Assembly: GCA_963780635.1 (NCBI GenBank)
Contig: CAWACW010000016.1
Coordinates: 1,054,001 to 1,118,000, forward strand
Length of the DNA stretch: 64,000 bases
Source of the DNA: DATEPR01 sp963780635
GTDB lineage: Bacteria > Actinomycetota > Actinomycetes > Mycobacteriales > Pseudonocardiaceae
Direction: 5' to 3'
Positions 1-8,065 of the stretch are shown one piece after another. Positions within the stretch are counted from its first letter, which is position 1. Every line of letters starts with the position of its first letter. The translations under genes and the position numbers were made by a program. The notes under the pieces are model-generated. The model saw only the letters and a list, made by a program, of their open reading frames with translations, did no database searches and had not been told where the DNA came from.

Positions 1-408
1 GCAACGTGAGGTGGTGTCTCCCGGTCCGAGCTCCGCGATCGTTCATCGCCTCTCACCATTCCGCCGCAGTGCGTCTTACCTGGTCAAACAGTGTCCTCGC
101 CGCCCACTGGGCAGCCTGCCACGCCCCCGTACGGGGTGTCCTCACCAACACCCGTCGGGCCAGGTAACCGGACGGATCGGATCGAGCCCCGCACGCGGGA
201 GCGCTGCGCCACGGTCCACGCCGTGCTCGCCGGGGCACCGGCGTCATGGCCGGCTGTACTCATCTCGGGCTCGCACAGGGGTGCGCCGCTTCGCCCGCGC
301 CGACTGTGGGCCGTGGACGCCTCCTGACGCTCGTCGCGTGGCACTGGCCCATACCCACCGGCTGCGGGACAATGCCACCACGATCCGCGAGCGGAGGGGC
401 GGCGGTCG
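1..408. other. upstream region without a recognisable gene
   Basis: Several overlapping open frames cross this stretch on both strands, but all are Arg/Ser/Pro-rich and look like shadows of GC-rich DNA. The only signal I trust is the purine-rich ribosome-binding site at about 391-398 that serves the gene starting at 409. The promoter of that gene probably lies here, but I could not pick out convincing -35 and -10 boxes. Confidence 0.5.
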
Positions 409-3400
409 ATGGAACGGGCGGAGAAAATCACCCGGGGGAGCCAATCCGAGGTCCGGCCACACCGGACGACCACGGACAAGCCGCCCGCTTCGTCGGCGGT
501 CGCGCTTCTGCAGCGGTACGCGGGCAACCGTGCCGCGCAACGAATTCTGCACCGGTGCGGCCCGACGCCGTGCGACTGCTCGCCGGAGCGGCAACTGGCG
601 GCGGCCACCTATGCCGGTATGCCGGTCAGCCACCCGCACGATCCGGCCGAACGTGAAGCCGAACAGATCGCCGAGCTGGTGACCCGTGACGGCGGTCCCG
701 CCGTCGCGCGGCACAGCGGGCCGTTGGACATGGCCACCAGGGCCTGGTTCGAGACGCGGCTGGGTGCCTCGCTGGCGGGCGTCCGCGTGCACACGGACCA
801 GGCGGCCGCCGACGCCGCGGATCACCTGCACGCCAGGGCGTTCACCGTTGGCACGGACATCTCCTTCGCCACCGGCGAGTACGCGCCGCACACGCGGGCG
901 GGCCGCAGGCTGCTGGCCCACGAACTGGTGCACGCTGCTCGGTCGAACGGCGGGCAGGTCGTGTACCGGCAGCCTGCCGACACGTTCCACGACCGCGGCA
1001 CGGGCCCCGTCCGCCCCGGCTCGAAGTCCTTCTACTTCCAGGGCGTCGAACTGTCCACCGACCTGGCGTACACGAAGCTCCAGCTCAAACTGCTGGTCAG
1101 CCGGACGGGCATCCAGGGCCTGGAACTGTGGCACGCCGTCCTGCACGGCGAACGCAGTGATGTGGCGTTGCCCTTCTCCGCGTATGCCCGCGCGTACGGC
1201 GGCCTGCGCGTGCGCAACCCGATGGACGCGCGGCGGGACAGGGAGAACGACGAGCTGCGCAAGGAGATCGGGCAGCAGGCGGTGGCCGTCGAGGCCGGTG
1301 TGTATCCCGTGGTGCACGCCGAGGCGTTGGCGATCCGGGACATGTTCCAACGGTGGATGGGCGGCACGCTGGCAGATCTGCTCCAGGAGAGCTCGCTGCA
1401 ACTGCGTACCCAGGCGGTGCGATACGGACTGCCGGCCGACCTGTCGCAGGGTGCGCGCGCCCAGCAGACCGTCGGGTTGGGAGCGGTCGTCGGCGCCGCC
1501 AACGATCTACTCGCCGTCCGCCGCCGCATCGGCGCGCTCCGGGCACAGCAGGACGCACTGAAGGTGGTGACCAGCCCGAGGTTCGGCACGACGACCCTGC
1601 CCGACGCCAACGTGCCTCGTTACGAGCAACTCGGCAAGCAGGCCGACGCGCTGGAGGCGACCTACGGCGAGGCCAGGATCTCGGCGGCGGCGCGGCATCC
1701 GGCACTGGGCGCCATCCTGGACGACGCCAGTGACCAGACAGCGGCGTTGCAGGCCGCCAGCAGGTCACCGGCGGCCTCGCTGACCGACATCATGCGCAGC
1801 CGTCAGCGGAGCATCGACAAGGTGCGGTCGAAGATCAAGGACGATCCCGAGCTGCTGTGGACGCTGCCCGAGATCGTCGCGATGACACAGGCCGTGCACG
1901 ACACGCACGGCAACATCATGGCCGACGCGATCATCCAGGAGAAGCTGCACCAGCTCAAGTTCGATGACGACCTGAAGAAGTCGTTCCTGGTTGTGGCGGG
2001 CCTCGGGCTGGGGGTGTTCGCGGCGGTCGGGTTCGGCGTGGGGGTGGTCGGCAGCGCCGTGCTGAGTTCCGGCACTGCGGTGTCCAGCGTGCGCAACTAT
2101 CTGTACCAGCACGCACTCGCGACCACCGACCTGAACAAGCAGGCCAACGCGCTCGCTGCCGAGGAGCCGTCGCTGGCGTGGCTCGCCGTGGACATCACGT
2201 TCGCGGTCCTCGACGTCAAGGCGGCGGCCGGCGTGTTCCACGAGTTGAGCCCGCTGGCCCGCGCGGCGCAACTGGGCGAAGACGCGGAGGCGACGGCCGA
2301 ACTCGTTCGCCGGGCGGACAAACTCGGCAAGCCAGGGCTGGGCAGGCGACTGCTCGACCGCCTCGCGTCGATGCGGGGCCGCTCCCCGGCGACCCGGTCG
2401 CTCGGCGCGGCAGGTGAGGCCGAGGTGTCCGCCGTCGCGCACGCGACGGAGGAGATCAGCAGGGAGGCCGGTGCTGCCACCAAGGTCGCCTCGGCCGCGG
2501 GCCACGAGGTCAAGGTCACCAGGTCCGGCCTGCTGGTGATCTGCAGCGACTGCACCTGGCTGCGGGAACGCTTCGCCCGTGAGCTCGCGGCCGATGCGGG
2601 ACTGATGGACCGCATGGTGGCCGCGGAGGGCAAGGCGGCGAGGGGCACGCTGGACGCGGCCACGAAGGCGGAGATCGGCCAGCTCACCCACGACCTGCAA
2701 CAGGCCAGGGAGGCCCGGCTGGTCGCCGACGTCGGACCGGTCGCCGCACGGGCGGTGCTCGCCGGTGACGCCAGGGCGGCGTTCCGGTCGGTGCTGTCCC
2801 GCAGGCCCGTGATCGCCAGGGAACTGGACGACCTGGAACGCACCCTGACCAACGCGACCCGTCTCGACCCCGCCACGGCCGCCCAGTTGGACCAACTGCG
2901 CGGCCGGCTGGCTCAGTTGCAGGAGATCGACGCCGTGAGCAGGGCACCCCAGGGCGCCCAGCTCGTCGAGGTGGCACCGCGCCGGGACGCGGCGAACTTC
3001 TACCGGACCGTGTCCGAGACGGTGCCCGGACCGCCGGTCGTGCTGGAGTTCCCGGACGGCAGCCGGGTGTGGCGGGACACGGCGGGCGGCCCGATCCGCC
3101 ACGAGGCGACGCTGGGCGACTCGCTCGGCAGGGCGGGCATGGAACGCGACATGTACAGCGCGACGGCGCACGGCAACCTGCCTGCCGGGCCCGGCTACGA
3201 GCGGGCGCACTCACTGGGCCAGGGCACCGGCTTCGAAAGCCCGTACGGCATCTTCTACGCACCCGAGTACGTGAACCAGACGCTGCAGAACCGCGGCATC
3301 GAGGCGTACCTGAGGGACCTGGCGGCGAAGGCACGGCCGGGGGAGTCGTTCCGGGTGGTCACCAGGACGGTGCCGCACCCTGGCACGCTTCGGCTGTCCG

Positions 3401-3606
3401 GGATCGACTACTCGATCCTGCGGGTCAGCGGCGGCCAGGCAGAAGAGGTGGCCACGTATTCCATCCGGGTCACCAGTTCCGCCGAGCACCCCGTGGTGAG
3501 CGCGGCGGCGATCCGGTTCTCCTCGACGCCGGCAGGCCAGGCTCTGGCAGCGGGCAGGGTCCCGCTACCGCCGCCGATCACCGCGCCTGCGACGTTCACG
3601 TACTGA
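409..3606 (+). CDS. large DUF4157 protein with toxin-like C-terminal region, probable eCIS cargo
   Basis: This 1065-residue protein opens with the short LQRYAGNRAA motif (about residues 34-43) typical of DUF4157 proteins. The DUF4157 metallopeptidase-like domain follows, with the zinc motif HELVH at residues 171-175. A long helical region carries one strongly hydrophobic stretch (about 525-553). Next is a CSDCTWLRERF segment near residue 710. The C-terminal ~130 residues (from RAHSLGQGTGFESP near 931) resemble domains I recall at the C termini of polymorphic toxins; that assignment is from memory and tentative. DUF4157 proteins are established companions of eCIS and are thought to be cargo or cargo adaptors. 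The gene lies at the edge of the eCIS locus and converges on its fibre gene. The ATG at 409 follows a GGAGGGG ribosome-binding site. No immunity gene is obvious downstream. Confidence 0.8.
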   Translation: MERAEKITRGSQSEVRPHRTTTDKPPASSAVALLQRYAGNRAAQRILHRCGPTPCDCSPERQLAAATYAGMPVSHPHDPAEREAEQIAELVTRDGGPAVARHSGPLDMATRAWFETRLGASLAGVRVHTDQAAADAADHLHARAFTVGTDISFATGEYAPHTRAGRRLLAHELVHAARSNGGQVVYRQPADTFHDRGTGPVRPGSKSFYFQGVELSTDLAYTKLQLKLLVSRTGIQGLELWHAVLHGERSDVALPFSAYARAYGGLRVRNPMDARRDRENDELRKEIGQQAVAVEAGVYPVVHAEALAIRDMFQRWMGGTLADLLQESSLQLRTQAVRYGLPADLSQGARAQQTVGLGAVVGAANDLLAVRRRIGALRAQQDALKVVTSPRFGTTTLPDANVPRYEQLGKQADALEATYGEARISAAARHPALGAILDDASDQTAALQAASRSPAASLTDIMRSRQRSIDKVRSKIKDDPELLWTLPEIVAMTQAVHDTHGNIMADAIIQEKLHQLKFDDDLKKSFLVVAGLGLGVFAAVGFGVGVVGSAVLSSGTAVSSVRNYLYQHALATTDLNKQANALAAEEPSLAWLAVDITFAVLDVKAAAGVFHELSPLARAAQLGEDAEATAELVRRADKLGKPGLGRRLLDRLASMRGRSPATRSLGAAGEAEVSAVAHATEEISREAGAATKVASAAGHEVKVTRSGLLVICSDCTWLRERFARELAADAGLMDRMVAAEGKAARGTLDAATKAEIGQLTHDLQQAREARLVADVGPVAARAVLAGDARAAFRSVLSRRPVIARELDDLERTLTNATRLDPATAAQLDQLRGRLAQLQEIDAVSRAPQGAQLVEVAPRRDAANFYRTVSETVPGPPVVLEFPDGSRVWRDTAGGPIRHEATLGDSLGRAGMERDMYSATAHGNLPAGPGYERAHSLGQGTGFESPYGIFYAPEYVNQTLQNRGIEAYLRDLAAKARPGESFRVVTRTVPHPGTLRLSGIDYSILRVSGGQAEEVATYSIRVTSSAEHPVVSAAAIRFSSTPAGQALAAGRVPLPPPITAPATFTY

Positions 3607-3813
3607 CGGCGGTGGCCGGTGCCGAGCGCACGGGCCACCGCAGGCGCCCAGGGCGACCGCCATGGCTGGCACTCCCACGCCCTCGCGGGCCGGCCTCCCG
3701 CACCCGCTCGAGGGCCGTGTTCAGTTTCACCTCCACCGATCGGGCGGCCACCGAGACAGTGCCGGCACGATCCAGCGCCTCGAAGAACCCGCCCGCAACT
3801 GTGGTGAAAGCAC

Positions 3814-3854
3814 GATCCCCGCAACACCCTGGAGTCCAGGGTGTTGCGGGGATC
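3814..3854. terminator. perfect 20-bp inverted repeat between convergent genes
   Basis: Two 20-bp arms (3814-3833 and 3835-3854) are exact reverse complements around a single base and would form a very stable GC-rich hairpin. It sits between the stop of the DUF4157 gene (3606) and the stop of the convergent fibre gene (3946), where a bidirectional terminator is expected. There is no T-tract on either side, which is common for actinobacterial terminators. Confidence 0.65.
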
Positions 3855-3868
3855 CCGAGAACCCCGCC

Positions 3869-3949
3869 CGTTGTACCGGGGCCTCCTCCGCCGACAACGC
3901 CGCGGATGGTGTGGCCGGGCGTCGCGAGCCGAACAACTATCGTGCCTAG
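3869..3949. mobile_element. decayed partial copy of the window's MITE family
   Basis: This segment aligns by eye with the internal and right part of the 161-bp element at 61880-62040. It shares TTGTACCGGGGCC, GACAACGCCGC and CGCGAGCCGAACA in the same order. The terminal GCAGCTC end is not intact and many bases have diverged, so this is an old truncated copy. Its end overlaps the stop codon region of the fibre gene. Confidence 0.5.
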
Positions 3950-6147
3950 TTGGTGCAGCGTTCCTGTTGCGCCCGTAGGCGTTGCGTTTCGAGATCGGCG
4001 TGGCGACGCACTATGCGTTGCGCCAGCACCGGGTGGCGGCGGACCGCATCCTCCTGCCGGACCCAGTACACGCTGGCCGTCATGTCCTTCCCGAACGCCT
4101 CCGGGCTCAGGTACTGGCCACGCTCGGCCGCTGGTTTGTCCTCCTCGACCACCAGTTCGTGCGTGCGTGCCCACGCGTCCTGCCGCACCCCGGTGACCTG
4201 CCACGACACCCGTTGTCCCGGCGAGCCGCCCGCGATCCCGAAGCCGCCGTCCCGCACCTCCCGCGAGACGTACACGTCGGACCGGCCACCGATGCACGTC
4301 AGCTGGTAGCGGAAGTCGGCCGCCAGTGCCTCCAGCCAGTCGGGCAGCGGCACCGAAGCGTTCCCGGACTCGTCACACGACACGTTCCCGCTGTACACGA
4401 CGGCCCGCTCGTTCGATTCCACGCCCGCGTGCACCAGGATCCGGTTCTCCGGGTCCAGCGGATGGTCGATGAGGAACTGCTTGGTGTTGGCCGACAGTGT
4501 CCCGCTGACGTGCACGTCCCCCACGAAACTCGCCGCCGGTGAGCCGGACACGAACAGGCCTGTGCCACCGGCGAACACCTGCGCCGCCGTCGTGCCCGTG
4601 CTGTTGCTGATCGCGCAGAAGGCGGTGCCCACGTTGTTCGTCGCGTTCAGGGCAGTGGTGTTGGCGACGTTCGACGTCACGCTGATCGGGCTGCTCACCG
4701 CGAGCGACCCGGGAATGGTGACCGCGCCGCTCTTGCCGTCGATGCCGAGGCGCATCTGCCACGCCTGGGTAGCCGTGGGCGTCGTCGTCCACACCTGGAA
4801 CCGCGGGGTGTTGCCGTTGTCGTCGATCTCGACGGTCACCGCCGACCGGGTCGCGTCGGGGAAGATCCAGTTGTCGTTGGCGTCGTTGTGGTACGCGTTG
4901 TACGTCAGGCTGCTCCAGCCGGCCGTACCACCCAGATACAGCGAGTTCTGCCGGATACCGGTGTTCCCCGTGACGTGCACCGGGTGGCTCGGCGCGCCCG
5001 TGCCCTGGCCGATCCGGCCGTTCCTGGTGTCCACCACGATCGGTTCGCTGCCGTCGGACCGCCTGGCCGTCACCATGTCCGCCGTCAGCGCGAGCTTGCC
5101 GAGGCTGCCGCCGCCCGCCCGCAGTTCCAGCGCCGATCCGACCGCGCCCGCAGACAACCGCAGCCCGCCGGCACCGGGCGTGATCGTCAGCTGGTCGGTG
5201 CCCGACCACAGGCTGGCCGAGCCGCCGGACGCGTACCAGCTCCACCGTTCGCCTGCCGTCGGGTTCTCCACGAAGCTGCCGGTGGTCCTGCTGGCGAAGG
5301 AGAATCCGCCGCCCGTCCCACCGCTGTGCACCTCGCTGCCCTCGACGTGCAGCGTCTGCTGCGGCGGATTGCCCAGCAGGCCGATCCCGACCCGGCCCGA
5401 GGGGTCGATGGCCAGCACCTGCTGCGTGGTTCCGCTGTCGGACAACAGGTTGACTGCCAGACCACCGCTGTCCGTGGCGCGGATCTCGCCGGCAGGCAGG
5501 TGGTCGACGGCCAGCGGCGGCCCGACAGAGGAACGGGCGCGGCGCAGCTCCAGCCGGCCGGCGGGCACACCGGCCAGTCGTCGGTGGTCGGCCGTGATCG
5601 ACGCGACCTGGCTCTGGTTGTCCAGCACCACGTGCGCCAGCACGACCACGTCACCGGTGTCGGAGACGTCGGCGAGCGGCTGCAGGCGCAGCCACGGCGC
5701 GTGGATCAGGGTCGGTGCGTTGCCCGACGCGCTGGGGTCGAGCACCTCCCGCCACGTCATCGTCAGGTACTGGTCCCCGGTGAGGGCGCCCGTGGCCACG
5801 ACGACACCGCCCGCGGCGACCGGCATGGTCGGCACGTTCGCCATCTGCGTCGGGTCGACGGTCGGGTCCACGATGGCGAAACCACCGGTGGCCAGGCAGA
5901 TCAGCCGCCCCGTACCGTCCAGCGCGACGCCGGGCTCGATCGTCAGGCTGACCGGGTCGGGTACGACGGCGACGGTCAGGCCGTCGGCGACGCCCCACGT
6001 GTGCAGTGTGGACGATCCGATCTGGTCGTGCGGCAGGACGTAGGACTCCATGTCGATCAGGCTCTCGCCGTGCCCGGTGGCCCCGGTCCTCGGCGTGTCG
6101 GTGCTGAAGTTGAAGTACTCGGTCCGTACCAACGGCAAACTGGTCAT
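3946..6147 (-). CDS. eCIS tail fibre / receptor-binding-like protein
   Basis: This 733-residue protein has an N-terminal segment rich in beta-structure (VSLTIEPGVALDGTGRLI) of the kind found in proteins attached to contractile tail baseplates. The middle is fibre-like: a GRVGIG motif and repeated short strands rich in Gly, Ser, Thr and Asn. The C-terminal domain (about residues 556-690) begins with FLIDHPLDPENR and continues with a LPDWLEALAADFRYQL segment. I know this module from many tail-fibre and chaperone-like proteins. Fibre proteins bind the target surface in secreted eCIS. The ATG at 6147 overlaps the stop of the preceding small gene by four bases, so translation is probably coupled. 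It is the last gene of the eCIS operon. Confidence 0.75.
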   Translation of the reverse strand: MTSLPLVRTEYFNFSTDTPRTGATGHGESLIDMESYVLPHDQIGSSTLHTWGVADGLTVAVVPDPVSLTIEPGVALDGTGRLICLATGGFAIVDPTVDPTQMANVPTMPVAAGGVVVATGALTGDQYLTMTWREVLDPSASGNAPTLIHAPWLRLQPLADVSDTGDVVVLAHVVLDNQSQVASITADHRRLAGVPAGRLELRRARSSVGPPLAVDHLPAGEIRATDSGGLAVNLLSDSGTTQQVLAIDPSGRVGIGLLGNPPQQTLHVEGSEVHSGGTGGGFSFASRTTGSFVENPTAGERWSWYASGGSASLWSGTDQLTITPGAGGLRLSAGAVGSALELRAGGGSLGKLALTADMVTARRSDGSEPIVVDTRNGRIGQGTGAPSHPVHVTGNTGIRQNSLYLGGTAGWSSLTYNAYHNDANDNWIFPDATRSAVTVEIDDNGNTPRFQVWTTTPTATQAWQMRLGIDGKSGAVTIPGSLAVSSPISVTSNVANTTALNATNNVGTAFCAISNSTGTTAAQVFAGGTGLFVSGSPAASFVGDVHVSGTLSANTKQFLIDHPLDPENRILVHAGVESNERAVVYSGNVSCDESGNASVPLPDWLEALAADFRYQLTCIGGRSDVYVSREVRDGGFGIAGGSPGQRVSWQVTGVRQDAWARTHELVVEEDKPAAERGQYLSPEAFGKDMTASVYWVRQEDAVRRHPVLAQRIVRRHADLETQRLRAQQERCTN

Positions 6148-6371
6148 GTCGTTCTCCCCACTGTGGTGGCCTCCGCCTGCCCGTTCAGGTCGACCTGGCC
6201 GTTCGGGTCGGCTTGGCCGAGCAGTTCCTCCAGCACCTGCATCGCGCCGTTGATGCGCAGCAGGGTCTCCCGCAGCGCGGCCTGTTCCCGGTCGAGTTCC
6301 GTCAGCCGGGCCTGGCCGAGCTGGTAGTCGCCGCGCAGCTCGGCCAGCCGTGTCGCCATCCGTTCCCGCAT
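6144..6371 (-). CDS. small coiled-coil protein of the eCIS operon
   Basis: This 75-residue protein is highly charged, with a heptad-like segment (residues 5-52) that predicts one long coiled coil, followed by a polar DPNGQVDLNGQ tail. I chose the ATG at 6371 because AAGGACGAG lies just upstream; the longer open frame extending to 6623 lacks such support. It lies between the gpI-like and fibre genes and overlaps the fibre start by four bases. A linker or chaperone role for the fibre is my inference; I do not recognise a named family. Confidence 0.6.
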   Translation of the reverse strand: MRERMATRLAELRGDYQLGQARLTELDREQAALRETLLRINGAMQVLEELLGQADPNGQVDLNGQAEATTVGRTT

Positions 6372-6403
6372 GTGCTCGTCCTTCGCTGTCCAGGAGGTGC
6401 CCG

Positions 6404-8053
6404 TCAGATCGCGGTCACCAGGTTCCACAGGGTGTGTGCCGGTTTCTGCTGTTCGACGATGCCCCGGATGTTGCCGACCACCTGGCGCTGGACGGTGGCC
6501 CGCTCGTCCGGGTCGGTAGGCAGCCGCGAGTCGACGAAGTGGATCACCACGTCGAACCGGAACGGCAGCAGCCGCGACCACACCGGGATCAGCCCGGCGA
6601 CCTCCGGCTGTCCCGGATCGCACACGAACAGCCGGCCGCCACCGGCTGCCAGGCCCGTCGGGAACGCGAGGTTGCCCGACTCCGTCGCCGGGGTGACCGT
6701 GGCAGGCGTGGTGCTGAGATCGACGGCGTACACGGCTGCCGGTTCGGCGACGTTCAGGACGAACGGGTCCGTGATCGGCGGCGCGAACGGCTTCAGGCCC
6801 GCGTCCAGCACGTAGAGCTGGGTGCCGACGCGGGCCAGGCCGGTCGGCGCGACGAGCGGGTTGGCCGCCGCGAGCAACGCGGTCTCCACCCAGGTGGCGC
6901 CACTCCGGTCGACCAGCACCAGATTGCCGGGAAACTGTGCCGGCCCAGCGGGTTCCTGGTTGCCACCGTCGCCGACGACCAGCTTCCCGTCCGGCTGCAC
7001 GATCAGCGACAGCGGCTCCCGCACGGTCGCCAACGACGTGCGGGTCACGGTCAGCGGGCTCGGCTTCACCGTGATGACCTTCGGCGGGTTGACGGTCCCC
7101 GGCCCGTCGCCGCGGTCCAGGACGAGCAGGTCACCGTTGGTGTCCACGGCCAGCGCCACCGGCCACAGCGTGGTATTGCCGACCACCAGGGACGTGACCA
7201 GTGACGCCGACGTACTCACGTACGGTGCGGGCAGCCCGTACAGCTTGCCGGACCGGTCCAGGACGTACAGCGTCTCCGGCAGCCCGGTCTGCGCAGGTCG
7301 CACCGCCAGTGCGACGACCTGCGTCAGCGGCAGTGTGTCCGGTGCCAGCGGCCGGGGGACCGGTGGCGTGCCGGTCAGGTCGTAGCGGCCGGCCGCGCTG
7401 ATCCGCCACACCCTGCTCTTCAACGGCAACGCCACGCTGCCGGGTACGCCGATGTCACCGACGAACAGGCTGCCGTCCGGCGCGGGCGTGGCGCACCACG
7501 GCCGGATCAGGCCCTCGGCGAGCACCGGCCCGGTGGGGCCGGACAGCAGCGGTCCCTGCGTGACCATTGCCGCCAGCGGCGCCAGCTGACCGGGTACCGG
7601 CGTGGTGACCAGCAGCCGCCGCCCGTCGTCCAGCGTCACCCTGGGCCTGGTCAGGCCTACCGAGAACAGGTCAAGGTACCGGTTCAGCCCGGCGCGCAGG
7701 CCACGCAGCCGGTCGATGCCCGCGATCTCCGCGGTCGCCTTCCGCTGCTGGTACTCGTCCCACAGCGGCACGTCCTGCAGCGTCGGGAACTCAAGGCCCA
7801 CCCAGGACGCCAGCCACGGCAGGAACTCCGGCGGTGTGCGCCACGGGTCGAACAGCTGGTACTGGCGCGCCACCAGGTCGGTGATGGCCGGGTGCGTGTG
7901 GTCGCCGTGCACGACGGTGACGTCGTCGTCGATGCCGGTGAGGATCTTCTCGAAGATCCGCAGCATCGTGCCCAGCGAGAACTCCGGTGGGGCAGGTCCG
8001 TCCTGCCACAGTACTGGCGGCAGGTAACGCAGATAGCTGCTCACATCGGCCAC
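6404..8053 (-). CDS. gpI-like phage tail protein with beta-propeller-like C terminus (eCIS baseplate)
   Basis: This 549-residue protein starts with YLRYLPPVLWQ and contains FDPWRTPPEFLPWLASWVG near residues 70-90. Both are signatures of the P2 gpI-related tail protein family seen in eCIS (Afp12 position). After about residue 190 the protein becomes a series of short repeated strands with motifs such as LYVLDRSGKLYGL and LLVLDRGDG, which suggest an NHL/SMP-30-type beta-propeller. It probably joins the baseplate wedge to peripheral proteins. The start is GTG at 8053, preceded by GAGGGAGGTG. It lies 12 bases after the gpJ-like gene in the same operon. Confidence 0.8.
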   Translation of the reverse strand: MADVSSYLRYLPPVLWQDGPAPPEFSLGTMLRIFEKILTGIDDDVTVVHGDHTHPAITDLVARQYQLFDPWRTPPEFLPWLASWVGLEFPTLQDVPLWDEYQQRKATAEIAGIDRLRGLRAGLNRYLDLFSVGLTRPRVTLDDGRRLLVTTPVPGQLAPLAAMVTQGPLLSGPTGPVLAEGLIRPWCATPAPDGSLFVGDIGVPGSVALPLKSRVWRISAAGRYDLTGTPPVPRPLAPDTLPLTQVVALAVRPAQTGLPETLYVLDRSGKLYGLPAPYVSTSASLVTSLVVGNTTLWPVALAVDTNGDLLVLDRGDGPGTVNPPKVITVKPSPLTVTRTSLATVREPLSLIVQPDGKLVVGDGGNQEPAGPAQFPGNLVLVDRSGATWVETALLAAANPLVAPTGLARVGTQLYVLDAGLKPFAPPITDPFVLNVAEPAAVYAVDLSTTPATVTPATESGNLAFPTGLAAGGGRLFVCDPGQPEVAGLIPVWSRLLPFRFDVVIHFVDSRLPTDPDERATVQRQVVGNIRGIVEQQKPAHTLWNLVTAI

Positions 8054-8065
8054 GCGGCACCTCCC

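Noticed and set aside
244..1401. Long minus-strand open frame of 385 codons opposite the DUF4157 gene
   Set aside because: Gln/Arg/Val-rich composition typical of an antisense shadow; the plus-strand gene has a recognisable domain.
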